6,068 nt of DNA. Origin: Verrucomicrobiota bacterium (GTDB lineage: Bacteria > Verrucomicrobiota > Verrucomicrobiia > Limisphaerales > JACRJZ01). Position numbers and translations under genes: made by a program. Under the pieces are notes generated by a model, which was not told the origin of the DNA, did not search any database, and saw only the letters and a program-made list of their open reading frames with translations. The stretch lies in NCBI GenBank assembly GCA_022711695.1, contig JAKLEJ010000230.1, positions 1 to 6,068 on the forward strand, in the 5' to 3' direction. Below, in pieces: positions 1-5,112 of the stretch (position 1 is its first letter; every line of letters begins with the position of its first letter).

Positions 1-20
1 CTCCCCCGGCTCCCACAACA

Positions 21-49
21 CCCCGCGTGCGCGTCCGCACGGGGCTTTT
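21..49 (+). terminator. Possible intrinsic terminator (plus strand)
   Basis: C21-C24 pair with G41-G44 and, past a 2-nt bulge, GTGCG (27-31) pairs with CGCAC (36-40). The loop is 4 nt and a TTTT run at 46-49 follows. Read rightward this looks like a modest Rho-independent terminator for a plus-strand gene left of the window. Read leftward it is followed only by TGTTGT, so it would be a weak stop for the minus-strand operon, whose last stop codon is at 278. The bulge and short T run keep confidence moderate. Confidence 0.4.
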
Positions 50-133
50 CCTTCGGATGGGAAAGGGTCACCGTAAGATGACGACCTCCCACGCAGGCTA
101 CGGGACCAGCCGCCAAGACCGCTTCATCCGGTC

Positions 134-177
134 GGGTGCGATACGGCCGTTGAGGTCTGGCCGGCTCGCTCACACCC
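134..177. repeat. Imperfect hairpin with TTGAGGTCT loop, related to 6009-6050
   Basis: GGGTG (134-138) can pair with CACCC (173-177), and inside it GGCC pairs with GGCC around a loop containing TTGAGGTCT. The 12-base string at 150-161 recurs in reverse complement at 6021-6032, again inside a hairpin and again closed by GCC/GGC. It lies just after the second stop-like tail of the minus-strand operon and may be an extragenic palindromic element or part of the 3' UTR. Otherwise positions 1-189 show nothing convincing as a gene on either strand. Confidence 0.35.
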
Positions 178-189
178 TTGGTTTTATAT

Positions 190-365
190 TCACAAGAACC
201 GCTCCAACTGCGCCGGTATCCGCTCCACCTCCCGCTCTTCCCCCACTCCCAGCGTCACCACCGTCTCGCCCGCCGGGCTACAAAAACCGCTTTAACTGCT
301 CCGGTATCTTTTCCACCTCCTTCTCGTCCCCCGCCCCCAGGGTCACTGCCGTCTCGCCCGGCTTG
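190..365 (-). repeat. 88-bp imperfect tandem duplication of the hydrolase gene's 3' end
   Basis: The last codons of the hydrolase gene (minus strand, about 365-278, ending TAG) are followed directly by a second version (277-190, ending TGA). The offset is exactly 88 bp. From the shared GGC GAG ACG to the stop, 17 of 81 bases differ (about 79% identity). Both versions encode G-E-T-x-V-T-L-G-x-G ... I-P-x-Q-L-x-R-F-L. Five codon differences are silent, and most of the seven amino-acid differences are conservative (A/V twice, D/E, K/R twice). Because 88 is not a multiple of three, the second tail is in the +1 frame and is not translated by normal reading. Confidence 0.9.
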
Positions 366-1399
366 AGCCAGAACTGCACCACCACCTCGCCCCGGACGGC
401 GATCCGATCCAGCCACGGCCCCAGTTCCTGGGCGCGGGCGTAGTGCAGGCGCAGGACGCCGCCCCGATACAGCGCCGGGTTGTAGCTCTCCACGCTGTCG
501 AGCCGCCCGGCCAAGGCTGGCCCCCGGCCGTCGGGGATCTCCACCTCGCCCAGCAGGTAGTACGGCCGGCTCTGATCGATGCGGCTCACCAGCCAGCGGA
601 GCGTGTGCCCCGGCATCGCCACCCGTTCCGCCACCACCCGCAGCGGCTCGCCCTGAATCAGCCGGGCGGCGACCGGCAGCAGGTTGTGCTGCGCTTCGCT
701 CTTGCCCACCGCGCGGGGCTGGCCCTGGTGCAGGACGATGAAGCCGTTCTTCCAGGTGCCCACCACCGGACAGCGGCAGGCGATCCGTTCCAGCGTCAGG
801 TTATCGGTCGCGGTCAGTTCCAGTTCGTACCAGTGCGTACCGGACACGCGGGCGTACTGTTCGACGGCAATATCGAAGCTCTTGAGCAGCGCCTGGAGCG
901 CGTCCCGGAAGCCCAGATGGCTCAGCGGATAGAGCGCCACCGTCAGCCCCAGCAGCCCTGCCAGCAACACCATTTCGCCTTTGCTGCCCACGGCTAACCG
1001 CCAGTTCCGGTTGCCCGGCGTCACCAGCCGCACCGGCGAGGGCCAGAACAGATCCACGCCCCGGATGTTCAGCATGTCGATCCACAGGTGGGACCAGTAG
1101 CCGCCGACCGCCGACCAGAAGTACAGCGGGCTGACGAACCACAACGGCGCGGCCAGCAGCGCGACAGCGGCGATGCCGATGGCGGAATGCGTCAGGGTGC
1201 GATGGCCGAACCGGCGCTCTAAAGGTACGGAGACGAACCAGAACAGCCGACCAATCCGAGCGGGCGGCAGGTCGATGTCGGGCAGCAGACTGGCGATAGC
1301 GGCCAGCGCCCAACTGATCGCGTCGGGCCGATAGCCGAACAGCGTCGCCCCGCCCAGGTACAGGACGGACGCAAAAGCCAGGTGCGTGCCGAGGGTCAA
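278..1399 (-). CDS. YdjM/DUF457-type membrane-bound metal-dependent hydrolase with long C-terminal extension
   Basis: The 373-residue product starts at a TTG codon at 1399, chosen because the family's opening (Met, hydrophobic run, early His: H6) begins there and the upstream gene ends only 20 nt before. GGGGA upstream is a plausible ribosome site. Visible family motifs are H6, LLPDID (38-43), F-G-H-R-T-L-T-H-S (64-72) and W-S-H-L-W-I-D (102-108), giving the His/Asp set expected of this inner-membrane family. Hydrophobic helices lie near 9-23, 27-40, 73-100 and 142-158. Members are often near 170-200 residues. This one adds about 190 soluble-looking residues (about 180-373), probably beta-rich and extracytoplasmic, that I do not recognise. 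The family's substrate is not established; YdjM in E. coli is LexA-controlled. It is the last gene of the leftward set, probably co-transcribed with the PGPGW-like gene. An out-of-frame second copy of its tail follows the stop. Confidence 0.83.
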   Translation of the reverse strand: MTLGTHLAFASVLYLGGATLFGYRPDAISWALAAIASLLPDIDLPPARIGRLFWFVSVPLERRFGHRTLTHSAIGIAAVALLAAPLWFVSPLYFWSAVGGYWSHLWIDMLNIRGVDLFWPSPVRLVTPGNRNWRLAVGSKGEMVLLAGLLGLTVALYPLSHLGFRDALQALLKSFDIAVEQYARVSGTHWYELELTATDNLTLERIACRCPVVGTWKNGFIVLHQGQPRAVGKSEAQHNLLPVAARLIQGEPLRVVAERVAMPGHTLRWLVSRIDQSRPYYLLGEVEIPDGRGPALAGRLDSVESYNPALYRGGVLRLHYARAQELGPWLDRIAVRGEVVVQFWLKPGETAVTLGAGDEKEVEKIPEQLKRFL

Positions 1400-1419
1400 G
1401 GGCGATCCCCGCTGCCGTC

Positions 1420-1755
1420 CTATTGAGCCCGCCCCGACCGGCCCCGCCAGCGGGCCGAAACCCAGGCCGCCAGCCGCCGAAGGCGTAGATCGGCCCCGTC
1501 CATCAGCCGCGCCGCCGCTAACGACTCCTCGGCCACCAGCAGGGCACCGACCAGAAAAATGAGGACGCCCGGTCCGGGGGCCAGCATGAAAAAAATCCCG
1601 GCCCCCATGATCAGGACCCCTCCCCCGATGGCGAGGATTTTCCGGTGCCGCGCGCGGGGTCGCGTCTGTTGCCGCCGTTGAAAGTGCGCCTGGAAACGCT
1701 GACCGGGCGGGGCGGCGGCAAATCGGCGCCAGCGTTGTTTCAGAGTGTCCCACAT
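1420..1755 (-). CDS. Small membrane protein of the PGPGW (TMEM_PGPGW) type
   Basis: The 111-residue product starts with ATG at 1755, with AGGGAG about 9 nt upstream. The N-terminus (1-39) is very basic. A glycine-rich hydrophobic helix follows (about 40-59), then the turn P-G-P-G (60-63) and a second hydrophobic stretch (64-76) ending in A-E-E-S. The C-terminal region is amphipathic and basic (90-108). This helix, PGPG turn, helix layout is the signature of the putative transmembrane PGPGW family, though the usual Trp after PGPG is Val here. The family's role is unknown. The basic flanks suggest both ends face the cytoplasm, forming a membrane hairpin. It lies 74 nt after the ATPase stop and 20 nt before the hydrolase start, so it probably heads a two-gene subunit of the operon. 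A different reading frame across it stays open and continues into the hydrolase, but is not the gene. Confidence 0.75.
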   Translation of the reverse strand: MWDTLKQRWRRFAAAPPGQRFQAHFQRRQQTRPRARHRKILAIGGGVLIMGAGIFFMLAPGPGVLIFLVGALLVAEESLAAARLMDGADLRLRRLAAWVSARWRGRSGRAQ

Positions 1756-1829
1756 GGGCTACGGCTCCCTAAGATCGATTGAAGAAGGGTCAGAGAACTC
1801 CAGGGTAGACTCCTCGGTGGCCCGGATCG

Positions 1830-2762
1830 TCAATTCGCTTTCCCCGCGCCCCGGAACAGGAATACCCGCAATGAGATCACCACCGCTGCCAGCATCCCGG
1901 CGAAGATATAAAGCTCGGTGTCGCCGGTGCCAATGGCGAGATAGCGGGTGCCGATGATCGACGCCAGCGCCACAATCATCACCGGGGTGAAGTCGAAATA
2001 GCGCACCCCCGCCGCGTGGCGCATCTCCCGAATCCGCTGCTTGTCCACCACCCGCTCCTTGCTGGAGTCCGCCAGCAAATCCGCCAGGGCCTGCGGATTG
2101 CCGTTGGCCTGCTGGACGACGTGGGCGATGAACAGCGCCGGGGATTCCACCAGCATCCCGGTTTGGGTCAGGTACGCTTGAGCGATCTCCCGCGCGCTGT
2201 CCACCGAGAGCGGCGGAATCTCGATCTCAGCCAGCTTCCACCACAGCCGGGCCACGTTAGGGCGCTTGGCGCTGGCGCAAGTGATGATCTGCGCCGCGTC
2301 CAGAATCGCCAGCCAGAACGCGACCAGGGTGGGCGTGACCGTGGTCAGGTCATCGACGGCGATCAACACCCGGCCTTGGTGAGCGTGAATCGCCGGGATG
2401 ATGGCGGCGGTCAGGTCGCGGATGCTCAGGCGGTTGACCGAGCGCTTGATCTTCGCCCACTCAAGAGCGGCGGGATCCAGGTCGTCGAGGTCCGCATCCA
2501 GTTCCAGCGCTGACGGTTTGAGCAGTCCGCTTTCCAGCAGATCCCGGGCGATTTCCAGGAATTGCCCCTTGGCCTGATGCTCGTTGACGTGGAGGACGAT
2601 CAAATCACGGCGCACGATCAGCCGGTCGATGACCGCTTCCAGGATCGTGGACTTGCCGATGCCTGCGGGTCCGGTCAGCAGCAGGTGCCGACCTTTGCGC
2701 GCCTCTCGGGTGATTTTCTCGATCAGTTCCTCCCGCCCGACCCGCCCGGTGATTTGTCGCAT
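1830..2762 (-). CDS. Membrane-anchored AAA+/STAND-like ATPase
   Basis: The 310-residue product opens with an Orc/STAND-like lead-in (G-R-V-G-R-E-E-L-I, 6-14), then Walker A G-P-A-G-I-G-K-S-T (31-39), Walker B V-L-I-A-V-D-D (132-138) and a sensor-1-like strand (158-168). A helical lid follows, with N-G-N-P-Q-A-L (220-226) resembling the conserved Gly-x-Pro region of AAA_16/STAND and Orc1/Cdc6 ATPases. The last 60 residues hold two hydrophobic helices (about 259-277 and 284-303) and a short basic tail. The ATPase domain should therefore sit in the cytoplasm, tethered at its C-terminus. No effector domain is fused to it. The ATG at 2762 lies 4 nt after the stop of the TolC-like gene, with GGAGAG inside that gene's end as ribosome site, so translation is probably coupled. 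Zot/pI-type phage assembly ATPases also join Walker A to membrane helices, but the motif set fits AAA_16/STAND better. Partner and substrate are unknown. Confidence 0.82.
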   Translation of the reverse strand: MRQITGRVGREELIEKITREARKGRHLLLTGPAGIGKSTILEAVIDRLIVRRDLIVLHVNEHQAKGQFLEIARDLLESGLLKPSALELDADLDDLDPAALEWAKIKRSVNRLSIRDLTAAIIPAIHAHQGRVLIAVDDLTTVTPTLVAFWLAILDAAQIITCASAKRPNVARLWWKLAEIEIPPLSVDSAREIAQAYLTQTGMLVESPALFIAHVVQQANGNPQALADLLADSSKERVVDKQRIREMRHAAGVRYFDFTPVMIVALASIIGTRYLAIGTGDTELYIFAGMLAAVVISLRVFLFRGAGKAN

Positions 2763-2766
2763 GGCG

Positions 2767-3429
2767 CTAACTCTCCGGTAGTTGCTTGAGCTGGCCGCGC
2801 AGATAGTCCAGCAGCGGTTCCCACTGCTCGCCGGCGGTGTGCGCCACCTGGCGGCGCTGGGCCGCGATCAGCAACTCCAGCCGCTTGGTGGCGGCGGCCT
2901 CGGTGTTCTGCTTCTGAGCGGCCTCCCACAGCTTTTCCACGTCGCCCTCGAAGCCCTTCTTGATCCGCTCCTGCATCCAGTCGGCTTTGTTCTTGTGAAA
3001 ATCCAGCCGCTCCTGAGCGGCGGCCCGCTCGGCTTCCAGCTCCCGTAATTTCCCCAGGTCAGTCAGCGCCCGGTTGCGCACCTCGTCGATCCGGGTGGCC
3101 TCGGCCAGCGCCTGTTGCGCATATTCGCGTTGCTCTCTGGGGGAAGCCAGCGGGATGTTCACCTGAATCCCCACCGTCATGGGGTCGCTGGTGGTGGTGT
3201 CGCCGGTCTCCGAGGTGGTGCTGGACGTGCCCGACGCCGCCCGGACGTAGAACGCGGTGTGTTCCATCACCCGGCGCGTCAGGGTCGGCGGTTGATACGC
3301 TTCCGTCGCCTGGCGCTGGGCCTGGACGACCGGGTTATAGGCCAGGATGAAGGCCAGGGCTGGCTCCTCTTCCCAAGCTGCGGCCACGGTTGGCAGCCAC
3401 AGCAGAACCAGCCACCGGCCCCGGTTCAT
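2767..3429 (-). CDS. Exported coiled-coil protein resembling a single TolC-type repeat
   Basis: The 220-residue product starts at the ATG at 3429, overlapping the previous stop as ATGA. That placement exposes a clean signal peptide: basic N-R-G-R, a hydrophobic core (6-16) and Ala residues before a likely cleavage near 18. The mature part reads as one outer-membrane-efflux (TolC) repeat. It has an N-P-V-V-Q-A-Q-R-like helix start (32-39), a Ser/Thr-rich segment without charge (66-82), a beta-like strand V-G-I-Q-V-N-I-P-L (87-94) and a long charged helix of about 100 residues (97-195) likely to form a coiled coil. TolC proteins normally carry two such repeats in over 400 residues, so this is half length. 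It may work as an oligomer, or it may merely resemble TolC. The ATPase gene follows after 4 nt. Export is well supported; the TolC relation is inference from pattern only. Confidence 0.6.
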   Translation of the reverse strand: MNRGRWLVLLWLPTVAAAWEEEPALAFILAYNPVVQAQRQATEAYQPPTLTRRVMEHTAFYVRAASGTSSTTSETGDTTTSDPMTVGIQVNIPLASPREQREYAQQALAEATRIDEVRNRALTDLGKLRELEAERAAAQERLDFHKNKADWMQERIKKGFEGDVEKLWEAAQKQNTEAAATKRLELLIAAQRRQVAHTAGEQWEPLLDYLRGQLKQLPES

Positions 3430-3686
3430 GGCGCTTCCTCGCCGGCCAGTCCCGCCGCGTTCACCCGGAACGCGGTCAGGCCCGCGCCGGCCAAACACCG
3501 CGCCGCCGCATCGAGCGTGGCGAACACCCGCACCCCGCCGCGCTGGCGCTCCAGCACCGCGCGCCGTTCGCCGCCGCGGCTGGTATAGGTGATCCAGACC
3601 GCCCAGCCGCCCGCCGCCTGATGGATGACCTCGACTTCGCGCACCGCGCCCGCCTCCGCCAAGACCTTCAATTTTGGAACTTGCAT
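3426..3686 (-). CDS. Small hypothetical protein resembling plasmid/ICE partition-associated (ParC-like) proteins
   Basis: The 86-residue product starts at ATG 3686 and stops inside the next gene's start codon (ATGA), so it is translationally coupled to the exported coiled-coil protein. It opens K-L-K-V-L-A-E-A-G-A-V-R-E (5-17), then G-G-W-A-V-W-I-T-Y (26-34), then V-R-V-F-A-T-L-D (52-59), and ends in A-G-L-T-A-F-R-V (68-75). This beta-rich order recalls small proteins annotated on plasmids and integrative elements as ParC-family partition-associated. That match is from memory and weak. No catalytic motif, signal peptide or membrane helix is visible. The start region is AT-rich compared with everything around it, and the upstream ribosome site is poor. 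It is the first gene of the leftward operon. A regulatory or partition role is speculative. Confidence 0.6.
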   Translation of the reverse strand: MQVPKLKVLAEAGAVREVEVIHQAAGGWAVWITYTSRGGERRAVLERQRGGVRVFATLDAAARCLAGAGLTAFRVNAAGLAGEEAP

Positions 3687-3702
3687 CCATCAATTTTAGT
3701 TT

Positions 3703-3741
3703 ATTGATCAATCATTGCTACTAAAAATAGTCGGTCCGACT
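3703..3741 (-). promoter_or_regulatory. Probable promoter/operator region of the leftward operon with two palindromes
   Basis: About 17 to 55 nt before the first ATG of the leftward operon lie a perfect 10-bp palindrome ATTGATCAAT (3703-3712) and a 13-bp palindrome AGTCGGTCCGACT (3729-3741, 6-1-6). The second is flanked by A and T runs that loosely extend its symmetry. The stretch 3690-3750 is clearly more AT-rich than its surroundings, as a promoter would be. A TAAAAT hexamer near the ATG on the minus strand could be a -10 element, but I see no clear -35. The larger palindrome followed by T-rich sequence could alternatively be a weak bidirectional terminator (5-bp stem, 3-nt loop). Confidence 0.4.
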
Positions 3742-3810
3742 CTTTTATCCAGCATGGCGATCCACGCCCACTCCAGGCCGGGGCGCAGGGTTCGTCGCCA
3801 CGCCAGGGAC

Positions 3811-3835
3811 GTGATCCACAAAACCGGTGGATCAC
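3811..3835. repeat. Perfect 9-bp inverted repeat (GTGATCCAC type), downstream of bluB
   Basis: GTGATCCAC (3811-3819) and GTGGATCAC (3827-3835) are perfect inverted repeats around a 7-nt centre. A sister hairpin with the same left arm, the same loop length and partly the same right arm lies at 5016-5048 on the other side of the bluB unit. No T run follows on either strand, so it is not a standard intrinsic terminator. Confidence 0.7.
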
Positions 3836-3855
3836 TCCGGCCTCGATCCAGCGGT

Positions 3856-3886
3856 CCGCGCCCGCCGCCTGCCGGGGCGGGCGCGG
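3856..3886 (-). terminator. Strong GC hairpin just after bluB (no T run)
   Basis: CCGCGCCCGCC (3856-3866) pairs perfectly over 11 bp with GGCGGGCGCGG (3876-3886) around a 9-nt loop, 5 nt after the bluB stop codon. The position suggests a transcript 3' end or an RNA-stabilising stem. The T run expected of a Rho-independent terminator is missing, so it may be U-independent or only protect the mRNA end. Confidence 0.45.
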
Positions 3887-3891
3887 CGAAT

Positions 3892-4662
3892 CTAACCGGT
3901 CGGTGCGCGGGAAGCCGCCAGCGCCGTCGCCTCCCGCTGGGCGCGTTGCAGGTGCTCGCGCAAGGGCGCGGCCGCCGCGCCGCCCGTTTCACCCCAGCGA
4001 TCCAGGAAGATCAGGGTGTCGAGCGGCAACCGCTCGCGCCAGCCGGCCGCCTCCAGGTCCGGGCGGTCGCGGAACTGGCCGACGTACCCCAGACACAGAT
4101 AGGCCACGGGGACGATCCGGTTCGGCAGCCCCAGAATCTCCCGCAGCGCCGTCGGGTGAAGGATGCTGACCCAGCCGACCCCGATCCCCTCGGCGCGGGC
4201 CGCCAGCCAGAGGTTCTGCACCGCGCACACCGTGCTGTAGACGTCCATCGCCGGGTCGTGGGTGCGGCCCAGCACCACCGGGCCGGCCCGGTCCGGGTCA
4301 CAGGTCACGCAGAGGTGGAGGGGGGCCTCGCGCAGGCCTTCGAGCTTCAAGCGTCGGTAGAGGTCCCGGCGCTCGCCCTCGAACTGCTGGGCTGCTTCGG
4401 CGTTGGCGCGCAAAAACGCCGCATGGACCCGCGCCTTCACTGCGGGATCGCGCACCAGCACGAAGCTCCACGGCTGCATGAAGCCGACCGAGGGCGCGAA
4501 ATGCGCCGCCGCGAGCAGCCGCGCCAGCACGGCGTCGGGAATCGGGTCCGGCGCGAACGGGCCGCGCACGTCCCGCCGGGTGAAAAGGGTTTGGTAAACG
4601 GCGGCGCGGGCCACCGTCGCCTGATCGGCGGCGGCGGGCGGATAGAGCCATTCGATCTTCAT
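3892..4662 (-). CDS. bluB: 5,6-dimethylbenzimidazole synthase BluB
   Basis: The 256-residue flavin enzyme belongs to the nitroreductase-like BluB family, which cannibalises reduced FMN with O2 to make 5,6-dimethylbenzimidazole, the lower axial ligand of cobalamin. It acts in the cytoplasm. Visible family motifs are T-R-R-D-V-R (28-33), H-F-A-P-S-V-G-F-M-Q-P-W (54-65), L-G-R-T (131-134), the central V-Q-N-L-W-L-A-A-R (148-156) and G-V-G-W-V-S-I-L (161-168). D31 and S166 sit where the family's functionally important Asp and Ser lie (Asp32 and Ser167 in Sinorhizobium BluB). The tail after about 228 is Ala/Arg-rich and longer than usual. ATG 4662 is chosen because AGGGGA lies just upstream and the family begins about 25-30 residues before R-R-D-V-R. 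An upstream in-frame ATG at 4677 is less likely. A cobalamin riboswitch in its leader predicts repression when B12 is plentiful. No other cobalamin gene is in the window. Confidence 0.94.
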   Translation of the reverse strand: MKIEWLYPPAAADQATVARAAVYQTLFTRRDVRGPFAPDPIPDAVLARLLAAAHFAPSVGFMQPWSFVLVRDPAVKARVHAAFLRANAEAAQQFEGERRDLYRRLKLEGLREAPLHLCVTCDPDRAGPVVLGRTHDPAMDVYSTVCAVQNLWLAARAEGIGVGWVSILHPTALREILGLPNRIVPVAYLCLGYVGQFRDRPDLEAAGWRERLPLDTLIFLDRWGETGGAAAAPLREHLQRAQREATALAASRAPTG

Positions 4663-4694
4663 TAACGTCCCCTGCATGCAAGATCGCCGACGAC

Positions 4695-4730
4695 CCGGCC
4701 TGGCCGCCGTCAAAGAACCTTCCAGGCCGG
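4695..4730 (-). promoter_or_regulatory. Expression-platform hairpin of the bluB riboswitch
   Basis: On the minus-strand RNA, CCGGCCTGG (4730-4722) pairs perfectly over 9 bp with CCAGGCCGG (4703-4695). The first arm overlaps the 3' edge of the riboswitch aptamer (end of the B12 box and the closing stem). Pairing of this arm with the aptamer's 5' side or with the downstream arm would be mutually exclusive, as expected of a switch. The hairpin does not cover the ribosome site (about 4666-4672) and has no T run, so whether control is transcriptional or translational is not clear. Confidence 0.6.
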
Positions 4731-4885
4731 TCTTCTGACTCGGGTTCGTCCCGCCGCAGCGCCTTCCCAACCGCAGTCAGTGGCGTCGTGCCGTGGCGGT
4801 CCCCCTCACAGCGCTGGGCGCGTCGCGGATTCGCACCGCGTTCCCGATTCTTCCCCGTGGGACACCTGAATGGCGGGAAATCACT
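4722..4885 (-). promoter_or_regulatory. Cobalamin (AdoCbl) riboswitch controlling bluB
   Basis: Read on the minus strand, the conserved cobalamin elements appear in the right order: CGGGAA (4846-4841), GGTGCGAATCC (4837-4827), GCTGTGAGGGGGACC-like core (about 4813-4797), GCCACTG (4784-4778), GGGAAGGC (4768-4761), GACGAACCC (4750-4742) and the B12 box AGTCAGAAGACCGG (4740-4727). This is the RF00174 class. It lies about 60 nt before the bluB ribosome site and should lower bluB expression when adenosylcobalamin binds. The outer boundaries are approximate. Confidence 0.95.
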
Positions 4886-4887
4886 CG

Positions 4888-4906
4888 ACCCCGGACGCGC
4901 CGGGGT
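4888..4906. repeat. Perfect 7-bp hairpin upstream of the riboswitch
   Basis: ACCCCGG (4888-4894) and CCGGGGT (4900-4906) are perfect inverted repeats around ACGCG. It lies at or just before the 5' edge of the cobalamin riboswitch on the minus strand and may be an extra stem of the leader RNA. A tandem GGTTAC pair lies just upstream on the minus strand. I could not identify a convincing promoter for bluB. Confidence 0.45.
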
Positions 4907-5015
4907 ACGCAATGGTAACCGTAACCGGGGCGTCGGGGCGAATCGCTGGTTTTTTAAACAGCATGGACCCAGCGGTTCAGTAAGCGTGGGAACAGACGTT
5001 CGGGCCGGAGATTGC

Positions 5016-5048
5016 GCGGGTGATCCACAGAAGTGGTGGACAACCCGC
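5016..5048. repeat. Inverted repeat of the GTGATCCACA type, upstream of the FinO-like gene
   Basis: GCGGGT-GA-TCCAC (5016-5028) and GTGGA-CA-ACCCGC (5036-5048) form a 6 plus 5 bp stem with a two-base internal mismatch around a 7-nt loop. The left arm and loop start (GTGATCCACA) match the hairpin at 3811-3835. It lies about 65 nt before the plus-strand start codon at 5113, inside the likely leader of that gene. Confidence 0.6.
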
Positions 5049-5112
5049 GGGGCGATGAAAAGTGTCGGGAGCTGTGAAACACTGAACGCCCCCGTTCCCA
5101 CGAGACGCTGGC

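Noticed and set aside
278..1753. A single 491-residue minus-strand reading frame spanning the PGPGW-like gene and the hydrolase
   Set aside because: Its first 118 codons are the wrong frame of the PGPGW-like gene and read as low-complexity Arg/Gly-rich sequence. Family similarity begins exactly at the TTG at 1399.
1756..1829. Separate promoter or terminator in the 74-nt gap between the ATPase and PGPGW-like genes
   Set aside because: No convincing -35/-10 pair, palindrome or T run could be seen.
2767..3711. N-terminal extension of the exported coiled-coil protein up to 3711
   Set aside because: The extra 94 residues are Gly/Arg-rich shadow of the small partition-like gene. Starting at 3429 gives a clean signal peptide and an ATGA overlap.
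4663..4770. Extension of BluB to an upstream start
   Set aside because: It would run into the riboswitch leader. The ribosome site and family alignment point to ATG 4662.
3811..5048. Replication origin based on DnaA-box-like TGATCCACA motifs
   Set aside because: Only two weak boxes about 1.2 kb apart, no AT-rich unwinding element and no dnaA-type neighbours.
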